Position numbers and translations under genes: made by a program
Source of the DNA: Pseudomonadota bacterium
GTDB taxonomy: Bacteria > Desulfobacterota > Binatia > Binatales > Binataceae
DNA length: 64,000 nt
NCBI GenBank assembly: GCA_021325025.1
Contig: JAJPHZ010000033.1
Coordinates: forward strand, 62,001 to 126,000
Direction: 5' to 3'
In this document: positions 26,185 through 35,361 of the stretch, piece after piece
How the letters are laid out: the number at the start of each line of letters is the position of its first letter
Numbering within the stretch: the stretch's first letter is position 1
Notes under the pieces: model-generated
The model's database searches: none
What the model saw: only the letters and a program-made list of their open reading frames with translations
What the model was told of the DNA's origin: nothing

Positions 26185-26892
26185 TCAGTGCACTTCGGGT
26201 GCGGCGTCGGGCTCGGAAAACGGATGCTGCCGGTAGTACTCACCCACGCCCCAGCCTTCGCGCAGGCTGGCAAAGTAGGCCGCCGCGCCGCCCAGATGCT
26301 TGAACTTCCATCCCTGCGGCGTGCGTACGAACTTGTCGCGGTAAGTGCCCATGAACATCACCGGGGTACCGTCGGGCTGGGTGAGGTAAGCAATCACGTG
26401 CCATTTGCCGGTCGCCTCGTCGCCGTTGACGCGGATGTCGGGATTGGTCACGCGATGCAGCGCAAAGGGCATGCGCTGGAATGAATTGATAATCTTGGTA
26501 ATCCCCTCGCGGCCCTCGCCGCGCCCGCCGATGCGTCCGGCGTCCCACACCCCGTCCTCGGTGAACAGCGCTGCGACTTCTTCGCCGCGATGCGTGCGGC
26601 GGTCCCATCCGCCGTCGACCGCCTCGCAGTAGGCGGCTTTCAGCCGCGAAATCTCCATGATGTCCTCGAGGTTTTGCAGGCGCGCCTTGAGCGTGTTGAT
26701 TTCGGCGGCGACGTTGCGGCCCGGTGCGGCCGCCACCGCCCGCGCTTTGGGCGGCGCCGCGACGGCCCGCGCCCGTGCCTTGGGAGCGCTTCGGACCGGC
26801 TTTTTCGCAACCGGCCTGGACATCTTCTTGGAGGTCTGCCTACCCGCTTTAGCCGCTTTGCGCTGCGCCTTTTTCATGCCCCAAAAATGCAT
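26185..26892 (-). CDS. SnoaL/NTF2-like protein with a histone H1-like basic N-terminal tail
   Basis: The first 58 or so residues are rich in Lys, Arg, Ala and Pro (KKAQRKAAKAGRQ, RPVAKKPVRSAPKARAR), resembling bacterial histone H1-like or nucleic-acid-binding tails. A short coiled coil (INTLKARLQNLEDIMEISRL) follows, then a SnoaL-like domain (YCEAVDGGWDRRTHRGE, VTNPDIRVNGDEATGKW, YRDKFVRTPQGWKFKHLGG). The domain alone would suggest a small-molecule enzyme; the tail is unusual. ATG 26892 abuts AAGG, and ATG 26877 is an alternative start that keeps the tail. It stands alone between norC and the LLM gene. Confidence 0.75.
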   Translation of the reverse strand: MHFWGMKKAQRKAAKAGRQTSKKMSRPVAKKPVRSAPKARARAVAAPPKARAVAAAPGRNVAAEINTLKARLQNLEDIMEISRLKAAYCEAVDGGWDRRTHRGEEVAALFTEDGVWDAGRIGGRGEGREGITKIINSFQRMPFALHRVTNPDIRVNGDEATGKWHVIAYLTQPDGTPVMFMGTYRDKFVRTPQGWKFKHLGGAAAYFASLREGWGVGEYYRQHPFSEPDAAPEVH

Positions 26893-26933
26893 CCTTGCGT
26901 TTTAAATTGTCAACCAAAAGCGTACTGAAAGGA

Positions 26934-27989
26934 TTAATTGCCGCGGTTTATCGACCGCAGGGCGGGCATCACCTCGCGGGCGAACCGGGTCCAGGCCTGT
27001 CCGACTTCCTCATTATTGAGCCCCCGGCCGCTGAGCCCGATGACGACGCTGTCCAGCCCGGCGGCGATTAGTTCGGCCAGCCGCTCAATACAGTGCCCGG
27101 CCGGCCCCACTACCGCCCAGCGGTCCACGAATGAGTCAGTAATGACGCCGGTATGGCTGGCCTGGGCATGGCCGTGGCGGTCCATGTCGTAAATCCGGCC
27201 AAGCTGGCGCACGATGGCGCGATCCTCCTCGTTGCCGATTCCTTCCATCGCGCTGGGCGACATCGCGGAGAACCGGGCCATCGGCGCGATCGACCCCTTG
27301 ATGATTTGGCGAGCATAGGCGGCGTCGGGATGCACAAAAATGGGCACGAATGCGCCCAGGCGCAGGGTGGCGGGGTCCAGCCCGGCCGCTTTTCGGGCCT
27401 CGCGCGCGCAATTGACCGCCCACGCAACCCGCCCGGCGTCGGCGCCGACCGAAAACGACACACCCTCGGCGGTGCGGGCGCCCGCCGCGATAACGCGCGG
27501 GCCAGTTGCGGCGACGTCGACCGGGACCTTGGGCAGGGTGCGGTCGCGGCCAATCCAGTCGCTGCGGCTGCGACACCCGTTGTCCAGCACCACCTCTTCG
27601 CCGCGCAAATAGCCCTGGACCTGCCTGATGTAGCGCTCGAAGGCCTTGCCGTTATATGGCTGCTCCCCGATCAGCGAGGCGGCGGAGTCGCCGCGTCCCA
27701 GGCCCAGCACCGCCCTCCCGTCCGATTCCTGCTGCACGGTTGCGATCGCTGCCGCGATCACCGCCGGATGGCGGGTGACAGGCGTTGAGACCATCGTACG
27801 CAGCCGCAGCCGCGTGGTCGTGCGCGCCGCCGCGCCCATCGCCACGAACGGGTCGTAATAGATGATCTGCGTATCGGCGAAGCCCATCCCGTCAAAGCCG
27901 AGCTCCTCGATACGGCGCGCGGTCTCGCCAATCGACCCGGCCCATTGAAACATCGGCCCCGCCCAGATTTCGACGCCGGAATTGCCCAT
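26934..27989 (-). CDS. LLM-class flavin-dependent (possibly F420-dependent) oxidoreductase
   Basis: A 351-residue luciferase-like monooxygenase-fold protein: ARRIEELGFDGMGFADTQI at the N terminus, RAVLGLGRGDSA with the cofactor-phosphate region, and VDVAATGPRVIAAGART. The pattern is like F420-dependent reductases such as methylenetetrahydromethanopterin reductase-like proteins, but F420 and FMN users cannot be separated by eye. The ATG at 27989 has no strong ribosome site. It lies 133 bases downstream of a P450 on the same strand. Confidence 0.88.
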   Translation of the reverse strand: MGNSGVEIWAGPMFQWAGSIGETARRIEELGFDGMGFADTQIIYYDPFVAMGAAARTTTRLRLRTMVSTPVTRHPAVIAAAIATVQQESDGRAVLGLGRGDSAASLIGEQPYNGKAFERYIRQVQGYLRGEEVVLDNGCRSRSDWIGRDRTLPKVPVDVAATGPRVIAAGARTAEGVSFSVGADAGRVAWAVNCAREARKAAGLDPATLRLGAFVPIFVHPDAAYARQIIKGSIAPMARFSAMSPSAMEGIGNEEDRAIVRQLGRIYDMDRHGHAQASHTGVITDSFVDRWAVVGPAGHCIERLAELIAAGLDSVVIGLSGRGLNNEEVGQAWTRFAREVMPALRSINRGN

Positions 27990-28122
27990 AAAAGCGTGCG
28001 TAGCACGTCAGGCAAACGTCTTTCAAATCGGGCTACCGAGTCGTCGCCGCGGCGCCAGCCTCCCACCGATTCCCTTGGCCGCAGACGGGGCGGCTCTATT
28101 TCGGCCAGCGATACGCCCGAAA

Positions 28123-29367
28123 TCAGGCGGCCGCGCCGACGCGCCGGGCGGGCGAAGGCGTAAAGCGCACCGGCATGTGCTTGATGCCGGCGTGGGAGTT
28201 GGAACGCAAGCGCTGGACCGGCGCGGTCAGTTCCATATCGCGCATACGGCGCGTGACCTCGTCGATCATCACGCGCAGCTCCAGCCGCGCCAGATGCGAA
28301 CCCAGGCAGAAGTGCTCGCCGTAACCGAAGGCCAGATGCTCGTTGGGCCAGCGTCCGATATCGAATTTGAACGGATCGGGGAACACGGCCTCGTCGCGAT
28401 TGGCCGACGCGTTCCAGATCACCACCTTGTCGCCGGCCTTGATTTTGCGCCCGCGAATCTCCGCGTCGTGCATCGCGGTGCGCATCACGTGGGTGATCGG
28501 TGAGGTCCAGCGCAGGAACTCCTCGACCGTGGTCCTCATCAGCATGGGGTCGCCCGCGGCGCGGTCCAGCCGCTCCCATTGCCCGGGGTTCTCCATCAGC
28601 GCCAGCATCCCGCCCGAGAGCGTGTTGCGCGTGGTTTCCTGCCCGCCAAGAATCAGCAGAAAGCAGTTGAACAGCACTTCCAGGTCGGTGAGTTTGCGCC
28701 CCGCCATCTCGCCGTGCACCAGCGCGCTGACCAGGTCGGAACCGGGATTGCGCCTGCGCTCCTCGACCAGCTTGACGAAATACTGAAACATCCCCTGCTG
28801 GGCCGCGTCGCCGGTCTTTTGCCGATCGCCGTCGATTTGATACTCGGGATCGTTGGCGCCGATCGCCATGCTGCCCAGCTCGAACAGCATGTCCTGGTCC
28901 TGGCGCGGCACGCCCATCATCTCGCAGATAATCGCGGTGGGGATGCGCGCCGCGACGTCGGTGACAAAGTCACATTGGCCGCGCGGCGCCACCGCGTCGA
29001 TCACCCGTGCGGCGACTTCCCGCACATGCGCCTCCTCGGGCGCGACCGCGCGCGGCGTGAAGCGCTTGCTGATAATCAAGCGCATCTGCGTGTGATGGGG
29101 CGGATCGAGCAGCAGCATCATTTGCCGGTTGCCGATCCATTCCTCGTCGCCGAAAGTCAGGATCTGGCCATGCTCGCTGCTGAAGGTGTCAGCGTTCAGA
29201 TATACGAAGCGGGCGTCGTCGTAGCGCGTCAGCGACCAGTAGCCGCGTCCTGGCCGCCGCTCGTCCCAATGGACCGGATCCTCGGCGCGCATGATGGTCC
29301 ACGCCTGATGCGGGTCGCCGTTGACAAAGAAATCGGCGTCGGTCAGATCGATTTCATCCAGCGTCAT
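28123..29367 (-). CDS. Cytochrome P450
   Basis: A 414-residue soluble bacterial P450. Visible motifs are the I-helix GGQETTRN (oxygen activation), K-helix EEFLRW (ExxR), and the heme-binding FGYGEHFCLGSHLAR with the proximal Cys. Length and the QMRLIISKRFTPRAV segment match CYP families acting on terpenoids, steroids or alkyl chains. GGGGAGG lies a few bases before the ATG. The next gene downstream is an LLM oxidoreductase; upstream are a NIPSNAP-like protein and an SDR, all on the minus strand, so a small oxidative operon is plausible. Redox partners are not encoded nearby. Confidence 0.94.
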   Translation of the reverse strand: MTLDEIDLTDADFFVNGDPHQAWTIMRAEDPVHWDERRPGRGYWSLTRYDDARFVYLNADTFSSEHGQILTFGDEEWIGNRQMMLLLDPPHHTQMRLIISKRFTPRAVAPEEAHVREVAARVIDAVAPRGQCDFVTDVAARIPTAIICEMMGVPRQDQDMLFELGSMAIGANDPEYQIDGDRQKTGDAAQQGMFQYFVKLVEERRRNPGSDLVSALVHGEMAGRKLTDLEVLFNCFLLILGGQETTRNTLSGGMLALMENPGQWERLDRAAGDPMLMRTTVEEFLRWTSPITHVMRTAMHDAEIRGRKIKAGDKVVIWNASANRDEAVFPDPFKFDIGRWPNEHLAFGYGEHFCLGSHLARLELRVMIDEVTRRMRDMELTAPVQRLRSNSHAGIKHMPVRFTPSPARRVGAAA

Positions 29368-29388
29368 GTTGCGCCTCCCCGGCGATTT

Positions 29389-30090
29389 TCAGTAAAGCGG
29401 CGACCAGGTGGCGGTGCGCAACAGCTTGCTTTGCCACTGGTCGCGGTATTTGAGCGCGTCGAACATGTAGGTTCCGGGTTTCACATCCTGGCGGCGTACC
29501 GGACGTTCGATCAACCGCAGCAGCGCCTGGTGATCGACGATCTTCTGCCAGAAGACGACTTCGCGCCGCTGATGAGTGCCGTGCGCGACCTGGAACATGG
29601 CGTGGAGTTCCAGAATGCGATGCTCGCGCGCATTGCGGATCATCGGCAAATAGAGTTCCTCCAGTCCCTTTATATAGTCGTCCAGCGGCGCGTGAGGCCA
29701 TCCGGTGTCTTCCATGAACAGCGTCGGTTCGTGCTCGGCGCCGCCTTCCGGGACCTCGCGGAGATTCACCTCTTTAAGCGGCGACCAGTAAAGCGGCAGC
29801 AGCAGCTTGCCGGTCACATCATGGCGCAGTGCGTCGACCTCGCGCATCCAGCCTTGCAGGTCGCCGCCCTGGATGCGCAGTGCCAGCCGCTCCCAGGCGG
29901 CGCCGTCCTTGATCGCGGTGATGGTCACTACGTTGTAGGACGCGCCGGTGCCCATCGCCTGATTGGCGTACCACAGCAGCCGCGCGTCATCGCCGCGCGC
30001 CATCGTCGCCATCCATCCGGTGCGATAGGCGTCCTCGAAGTCGAACAGCCGCTCGCCCTTTACCTTGTGCAGCTCGTGCAGAAACAGCAT
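29389..30090 (-). CDS. NIPSNAP-like uncharacterised protein
   Basis: A 233-residue soluble protein. FLHELHKVKGERLFDFEDAY and GASYNVVTITAIKDGAAW in the first half, and HAMFQVAHGTHQRREVVFW in the second, suggest two dimeric alpha-beta barrel repeats as in NIPSNAP/EthD proteins. The function is unknown. The ATG at 30090 has GGGGAG seven bases upstream, which rules out the longer ORF. It lies 21 bases before the P450 and 50 bases after the SDR in one transcript. Confidence 0.65.
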   Translation of the reverse strand: MLFLHELHKVKGERLFDFEDAYRTGWMATMARGDDARLLWYANQAMGTGASYNVVTITAIKDGAAWERLALRIQGGDLQGWMREVDALRHDVTGKLLLPLYWSPLKEVNLREVPEGGAEHEPTLFMEDTGWPHAPLDDYIKGLEELYLPMIRNAREHRILELHAMFQVAHGTHQRREVVFWQKIVDHQALLRLIERPVRRQDVKPGTYMFDALKYRDQWQSKLLRTATWSPLY

Positions 30091-30140
30091 CGATCGTCTC
30101 CCCTCGGTAGTTTGAACCGCCATTCGCCGCGCTGTTCGAT

Positions 30141-30926
30141 CTAACCGAAGGGACGCAGGCGCCCGGCGCCGCCATTGACCACCAGCTTGATACCGGTCAC
30201 CCACTCGGCCGCCGGCGAGGCCAGGTAGAGCACGGCGGAGGCGATATCGCTGGGCAATCCGATGCGGCCCAGCGGCATCTGCTTGAGCAGCATCGCCTCG
30301 CGCTCAGGGGTGGCAAAGGTCGAGGTGCGGGCGTTGGCGGTATCGACCAGGCCCGAGATCACGACGTTGACGCGGATGCGGAACTGCGCCCATTCGGACG
30401 CCAGGGTCTCGGAGAGGTTGTCCAGCCCGGCCTTGGCGGCACCGTAATTGCTCATGCGCGGCGACGCGCCGCTGCCCGCGCCCGAGGAGATGTTGACAAT
30501 CGAGCCGCCGCCGCGCTCCTTCATGACTTTGGCCGCCGCCTGGCACAGGAACATCGGTGCCTTCAGATTGAGGGTCATCATGTTGTCCCACATCTGCTCG
30601 GTCATGCGCAGCGCCCAGCCGTAATTGGAATAGTCGCCGCCGCCGGCCACGTTGACCAGGATGTCCAGGCCGCCCAGCGCGTCCACGGTGCGGCTGACGA
30701 TCGAAGGGAGCTCGGCGATTTTGGTCAGGTCGGCGGGAATCGCCGCCGCCTTGCGGCCCATCGAGCGGATATGCGCGGCCGCCTCTTCCAACTGCCGGAG
30801 GTCGCGCGCCGTGACCGCGACGTCGGCGCCGTGCTCGGCCAGCGCATAGGCCACCTCGCGGCCCATCTCCTTGCTGGCCCCGGTCACCAGCGCAACCTTG
30901 CCGTGGAGCGAGAATCGATCCGCCAT
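30141..30926 (-). CDS. Short-chain dehydrogenase/reductase
   Basis: A 261-residue classical SDR with TGASKEMGRE (nucleotide loop), NVAGGG in place of NNAG, ISSGAGSGAS with the catalytic Ser, and YGAAKAG (Tyr-x3-Lys). It heads the minus-strand set SDR, NIPSNAP-like, P450, LLM, and could oxidise an alcohol made by the P450. GGGAG is present about 12 bases before the ATG. The gap to the divergent EthD gene (302 bases) holds no gene and only a short AT-rich patch around 30990-31010. Confidence 0.9.
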   Translation of the reverse strand: MADRFSLHGKVALVTGASKEMGREVAYALAEHGADVAVTARDLRQLEEAAAHIRSMGRKAAAIPADLTKIAELPSIVSRTVDALGGLDILVNVAGGGDYSNYGWALRMTEQMWDNMMTLNLKAPMFLCQAAAKVMKERGGGSIVNISSGAGSGASPRMSNYGAAKAGLDNLSETLASEWAQFRIRVNVVISGLVDTANARTSTFATPEREAMLLKQMPLGRIGLPSDIASAVLYLASPAAEWVTGIKLVVNGGAGRLRPFG

Positions 30927-31228
30927 TTGCGAAAAGTCTCCCTTGATGTGGTAGTGCAGCGTGTTAGCGCGGCGCTGAAAGCTGCCGTTAATATATCGGA
31001 AAGCCGCGCCGAAATAGCAATGCCCGAAATATGCCGGCCTTCAGAATTGCGATAAGAGCGCGCGTACCGTGGCGGATTTTAACGTACGCTCAATTGCTGC
31101 GGCTGCGGTTGCAATCCCGGCCCTGAATGTACCAGCTTGGATTCGCTCGCCGCCGGCGATTGCGCGCGTTGGCGATTGCGAGTTGAACTCCCAGCGCCGC
31201 GGGAGAATCCGGCAGGAAGGACGGTCCG
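30927..31228. other. Divergent intergenic region without a recognisable element
   Basis: The gap between the SDR (minus) and the EthD protein (plus) must hold both promoters, but I see no clear -35/-10 pair or palindrome. It contains GGAAGG just before the EthD start. Confidence 0.4.
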
Positions 31229-31909
31229 ATGGTTCATCATCATTACTTTTTGTGCAAGCAACCGCACATGACCCTGGAGGAGTTCTACACCTACTGGCGC
31301 CGCCGCCACGTTAAGGCCAGTCCGACCCCGATTCTCAACCTGCGCCGCTACATCCAGGGCCATCGCGTGCCCGTTCCCCGCGGCAATGCGCCATTTGAAG
31401 GCGTTACCGAGGCGTGGTACGACAGCCTGGAGGCGATGCTCGAGCAGCGCCGCCATTTCACGCATGAGCTGGCGATTAAGGACGAGGCCGAGTTCATCGA
31501 CCATCGCCGCGTCGACATCCTGACCACCACCGACGATGTAATCCTGGACGGAGAGAAGAAGCGAGGCATGGTCAAGGCCGTGTTTTTAATCAAGCGCAAA
31601 CCCACGCTGCTGCGCGCCGATTTCAAACGCTACTGGAAGGAAGTCCACGGGCCGATCGCACTTAAGATTCCCGGTCTGCGCCGCTATGTGCAGTGCCATG
31701 CGGTGGACGAGGCCTACGAATGGGCCGAACCGCGATGGGACGGCGTGGCCCATCTGTACTTTGACGACGCGCAGGCGGCTGAACGCGCCACGGTCTCCGA
31801 GGTGTTCATCACGGAATCGATGCCGGACGTGGACAAGTTCGTCGGTGCGGTCTACGAGATGTGGGTGCAGGAGCATCACATCCTGCCGGTAGAGGAACGC
31901 CCCAAATAA
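31229..31909 (+). CDS. Tandem EthD-domain protein
   Basis: The 226-residue protein holds two EthD-like dimeric alpha-beta barrel repeats: MTLEEFYTYWRRRHVKASPT in the first and LLRADFKRYWKEVHGPIALK in the second, each with the E/D-F-x-x-Y-W-x-x-x-H pattern of the family. EthD proteins are needed for some P450-based ether cleavage and other catabolic systems; relatives also act as decarboxylases or dehydratases. GGAAGG lies ten bases upstream. The gene is divergent from the SDR/NIPSNAP/P450 operon, which may be meaningful given the EthD-P450 association. Confidence 0.85.
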   Translation: MVHHHYFLCKQPHMTLEEFYTYWRRRHVKASPTPILNLRRYIQGHRVPVPRGNAPFEGVTEAWYDSLEAMLEQRRHFTHELAIKDEAEFIDHRRVDILTTTDDVILDGEKKRGMVKAVFLIKRKPTLLRADFKRYWKEVHGPIALKIPGLRRYVQCHAVDEAYEWAEPRWDGVAHLYFDDAQAAERATVSEVFITESMPDVDKFVGAVYEMWVQEHHILPVEERPK

Positions 31910-31950
31910 TCGGCGGCCGGGGGATGGAGACCTGAAGCGCCTGCCTTATC

Positions 31951-32787
31951 TCAGAAGCGGGCCTTCGGGACGGCTAAGCCCGGGATGTCACTGCGAGTTT
32001 TGAAAATCGCCCCGTTGTTTTTGCCGCTCGGATCGCCCGTGACCACGTAAAGGTCGCACAGGTCGGGGCCCGCGAACACCAGGCTCAGCACCAGCCTGCC
32101 CGGAACCGCAATGCGCCGGTCGATCGTGCCATCGGGGCGAAACCGCACCACCTCATCGCCCATCGGCGCCGCCACCAGCACGTTACCCGCCGCGTCGACC
32201 GCGAGCCCGTCGGGCACACCCTTGGGCATCCTGGCGAACAGCCGCCGATCCTTCAGGCTGCGGTCCGCCATCACGTCGTACACCCACACCCCGGTCATCG
32301 AGTCGGCATGATAGAGCAGCTTGCCGTCGGGGCTGAAGCCCAGGCCGTTGTTGATTTCGATCGGCTCCCACAGCAGCGTCACCCGATTGGGCGGATCGAT
32401 TCGATACAGGGCGCCGGGCACGCAGGTTGCGCCCGGACCGGGATCCCATAGCAGCGACCCGGCCAGCACGCTGCCCTGCGAATCGACGGTCAGGTCGTTG
32501 AAACGGTCGATACGCTTGCCTTCGAACTCGGTGAGCAGGTTGCGGATGGCGCCGGTGCGCTCGTCCCACAGCGCGACGCCCGGTCCGGTCATGACCAGGC
32601 CGCCGCCCTCGTTGAAGGCCAGCCCGCCGACGTGGTTGCGGCCGCCGACCAGGGTTTCGATCCGGCCGCCGGGGTTAAGGCGAAAAACGCCGCCAAACTT
32701 GGCGTCGCTGAAGTAGACGCGGTTTTGTTCGTCAACGCGCGGACCTTCGGTCATGCCGAAGCCGGATGCCAGTTTTTCGAATTCCAT
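31951..32787 (-). CDS. SMP-30/gluconolactonase/LRE family protein
   Basis: A 278-residue six-bladed beta-propeller. Family-typical metal positions appear in EGPRVDEQNRVYFSD, RFNDLTVDSQGSVLAGS, INNGLGFSPDGKLLYHADS and PDGLAVDAAGNVLVAA. Members hydrolyse lactones or sugar-acid esters. The ATG at 32787 is preceded by two overlapping AGGAG sites. It follows the CoA-transferase pair in the same direction (gap 45 bases) and may hydrolyse a lactone intermediate of that pathway. Confidence 0.88.
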   Translation of the reverse strand: MEFEKLASGFGMTEGPRVDEQNRVYFSDAKFGGVFRLNPGGRIETLVGGRNHVGGLAFNEGGGLVMTGPGVALWDERTGAIRNLLTEFEGKRIDRFNDLTVDSQGSVLAGSLLWDPGPGATCVPGALYRIDPPNRVTLLWEPIEINNGLGFSPDGKLLYHADSMTGVWVYDVMADRSLKDRRLFARMPKGVPDGLAVDAAGNVLVAAPMGDEVVRFRPDGTIDRRIAVPGRLVLSLVFAGPDLCDLYVVTGDPSGKNNGAIFKTRSDIPGLAVPKARF

Positions 32788-32832
32788 GCTCCTGCTCCTG
32801 CGCAAATGAAGGCCGGCGCCTGTTGGGACGGC

Positions 32833-34089
32833 TCAGATCACGCCCTCTTTTTCCAGTTCCGCCCGCTCCTGGGCGGACATCTTCAAAAGCTCGCCGTACA
32901 CATAGTCGTTGTCTTCGCCATAGCAGGGCGACGCGCGCCCGATCGGTCCGCCCTGATCGACCGTGGCTTTGACGAAATGGAATGGCACATCCTTGACCGG
33001 CCAGGTCCCGACCTCGGCGTTGGGCAGCGGGATGAGCCACTTCAGATGCTTGAGCTGAGGGTCGCGCTCGACGCGATCTTCGGTGGTCTGGCAGACCCCG
33101 GCCGCGACGCCCGCCTTCTGCAGGCGGTCCTGCAGCGCGAAGGGGTCCTGCCCGCGCGTCCATTCGCTGATGCGGGCGTCGAGTTCGTCCTGATTGATGA
33201 TCCGCGTCGCCAGGGTGGCGAACTTCGGATCGCGTGTCCACGCCGGATCGCCCATCGCGGCGGCCAGCGCGTGCCATTCCTGATCGTCGAACACCGCAAT
33301 CGCGATCCATCGGTCGGCGCCCGCACACTGATACGCCCCGTGCGGCGCGGCGGGTTTGTAGGGCGAGCGGTTGCCGGTGCGTTGGTAATGGCGTCCGTTG
33401 ACCAGGTAGTCGAGAATCGCCGTGCCGGTCATGAAGATGCCCGGCTCGATCTGGGAGCCGTCGATGTATTGTCCCTTGCCGGTACGCTTTTTGTAGTACA
33501 GCGCCAGCAGCATCGAAATCGCCGTGTAGTAAGCGCCGCTCCAATCCATGTACGAGTAGCCCCATCCGGCCGGCGGATAGGGCTCGGGCAGCCCGGACTC
33601 GTCGGTAAGCCCGCTGATCGCCTGCGCGATCGGCCCGTAGGAAGCATACTTCCAGTAGGGTCCCTTGTGGCCCCATCCGGACTGCTGCACGTAGATGATG
33701 TCGGGCTTGAGCGAGCGCAACACCTCGTAGCCCAGCCCCCACTTGGTCATCGCGTCGGCGCGGAAGGATTCGACCACCACGTCGCTGACCTTGACCAGCC
33801 GCTTGAAGACCTCCCGGCCCTTGGGATGGGCCATGTTGAGGCTGAAGCTGCGCTTGCCCGGATTGTTGTCGTTGAACAGGCCGCCGCGATTGACGCTCTT
33901 CATCTCGCGGCGCGCTTCGGTGGCTCCCTCTACCGGGATGACGGGTGGACTGTAGCGCAGAAAATCCAGTCGGTCGCGCCATTCCAGGCGGATCACCTCG
34001 GCGCCCAACGCCGCCAACAGGCGCGGACCGCCGGCGCCCGCCAGCAGCCAGGTGAGGTCAAGAATTCTTACTCCTTGTAATGGTCTCAC
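32833..34089 (-). CDS. Family III (CaiB/BaiF) CoA-transferase with catalytic Asp
   Basis: A 418-residue family III CoA-transferase: VRILDLTWLLAGAGGPRLLA at the N terminus, WGHKGPYWKYASYGPIAQA in the middle, and YMDWSGAYYTA, in which the Asp sits 21 residues before RTGKGQ as in active family members. It moves CoA between carboxylic acids in the cytoplasm. Start is a GTG with AGGAG seven bases upstream. It lies 21 bases after a second CoA-transferase that lacks the equivalent Asp, so the two may form a heterodimer. Confidence 0.9.
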   Translation of the reverse strand: MRPLQGVRILDLTWLLAGAGGPRLLAALGAEVIRLEWRDRLDFLRYSPPVIPVEGATEARREMKSVNRGGLFNDNNPGKRSFSLNMAHPKGREVFKRLVKVSDVVVESFRADAMTKWGLGYEVLRSLKPDIIYVQQSGWGHKGPYWKYASYGPIAQAISGLTDESGLPEPYPPAGWGYSYMDWSGAYYTAISMLLALYYKKRTGKGQYIDGSQIEPGIFMTGTAILDYLVNGRHYQRTGNRSPYKPAAPHGAYQCAGADRWIAIAVFDDQEWHALAAAMGDPAWTRDPKFATLATRIINQDELDARISEWTRGQDPFALQDRLQKAGVAAGVCQTTEDRVERDPQLKHLKWLIPLPNAEVGTWPVKDVPFHFVKATVDQGGPIGRASPCYGEDNDYVYGELLKMSAQERAELEKEGVI

Positions 34090-34110
34090 GGCCTCGCTCC
34101 TTTCCTGCGG

Positions 34111-35361
34111 CTAGATGACGCGCGCCTGCCGCATCCGCTCCAGTTCGTCCGGCGTGATTCCAAGTTCCTGGCAGAAAACCGCCTGATTGTGCTCCCCCAC
34201 CAGCGGCGCGCGCGGACCCATCCGCCACGGGCACTCCTCGGCCCGCGTCGGCGCGATCGCGTAGCGCAGCCTGACGCCCAATTCCGGATGATCTACATCG
34301 GCAAAGGTCCCGCGGATCTGCCATTGCTCGTCGTTGAGATTTTCCTCGGGGTGGCGCACCGGGACCCACGGGATACCGCGGTCTTGCGCCTTGCGCCACA
34401 GCTCTTCAGCCTTGAACGCGGCCACCGCCGCGGCCTGAATTTTGGCGAAGTGATGGATGAAATCGAAGCCGACCAGGTTGGCAGGATCCTTGTACTTTTC
34501 GTCATCCAAGTCACCCTGAAGTCCCATCTCGCGCAGAAACTCGATCATTGTCTCGCGCCCGCCGGGAAACGGGTTGGCCACGACGTTGCAATAGCGACCG
34601 TCCTTAGCCTTGTGCTGAGAAGGGGGGCCGATGGTGGTGAAAGCGTGCCGGCCAGTCTGCCGCAGACAGGTGCCGCGGGCATAGATCCAGTAGGGCACGT
34701 CGACTTCGGTGCAGACGCTGACCGCATGATGCACCGGGATGTCGATCATGTCGCCCTCCCCGGTATCGGCGCGGGCGAGCAGCGCGCCCAGCGCGGCGAT
34801 AAACGCCTGATTGCCGCAGATGTGCCAGGCGTGCCACATCTGCGGCGCGATCGGCGGCGTATCGTAAGTGCCGTCAGGTTTGGGGTCGTACCCGCACAGC
34901 ATCATCTCGCCGCCCAACGCCAGATGGACGAGGTCGCAAGCCTTGAGGTCGCGCCACGGCCCGCTGCGTCCGAACGGGGTGATGCGCAAGTAGACGAGAC
35001 CGGGATTGAGCTTCTGCAAAGCACCCCAGTCAAGGCCCAGATTCTCCAGCGTGTCGAGCGGGGAGCTGTCGATCAAAACGGCCGCATTGCCGATCAGCTT
35101 GCGGAAGATTTCCGTGCCCTGCGCAGCGGCGATATCCAGCGTCACGCCGCGCTTGCCAAGATTGTAGTTCCAGAAATACAGACTGCGGTCAGGATGCGGC
35201 GTGTCCTTGTAAAACGGTCCGATCCGGCGCGTGGGACTGCCGCCGGGCGGCTCCACTTTGATGACGTCAGCGCCGGCGCCCGCAAACAACTTGCCGCAAA
35301 ACTCTCCTTTTTCGTCGCCCAGTTCAATTACCCGAACGTCGAACAGAAATCCGTTTGCCAT
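34111..35361 (-). CDS. Family III CoA-transferase-like protein without the catalytic Asp
   Basis: The 416-residue protein has the family fold signature (VIELGDEKGEFCGKLFAGAG, ADVIKVEPPGGSPTRR, VTLDI), but the segment aligned with MDWSGAYYT/FGDYYT reads HAWHICGNQAFIAALGALLA, with no Asp in place. It is therefore probably not active alone. GGGGAG lies just before the ATG. In the benzylsuccinate CoA-transferase BbsEF one subunit also lacks the Asp, which is a useful precedent for a heterodimer with the next gene. It starts the minus-strand CoA-transferase/SMP-30 operon. Confidence 0.85.
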   Translation of the reverse strand: MANGFLFDVRVIELGDEKGEFCGKLFAGAGADVIKVEPPGGSPTRRIGPFYKDTPHPDRSLYFWNYNLGKRGVTLDIAAAQGTEIFRKLIGNAAVLIDSSPLDTLENLGLDWGALQKLNPGLVYLRITPFGRSGPWRDLKACDLVHLALGGEMMLCGYDPKPDGTYDTPPIAPQMWHAWHICGNQAFIAALGALLARADTGEGDMIDIPVHHAVSVCTEVDVPYWIYARGTCLRQTGRHAFTTIGPPSQHKAKDGRYCNVVANPFPGGRETMIEFLREMGLQGDLDDEKYKDPANLVGFDFIHHFAKIQAAAVAAFKAEELWRKAQDRGIPWVPVRHPEENLNDEQWQIRGTFADVDHPELGVRLRYAIAPTRAEECPWRMGPRAPLVGEHNQAVFCQELGITPDELERMRQARVI

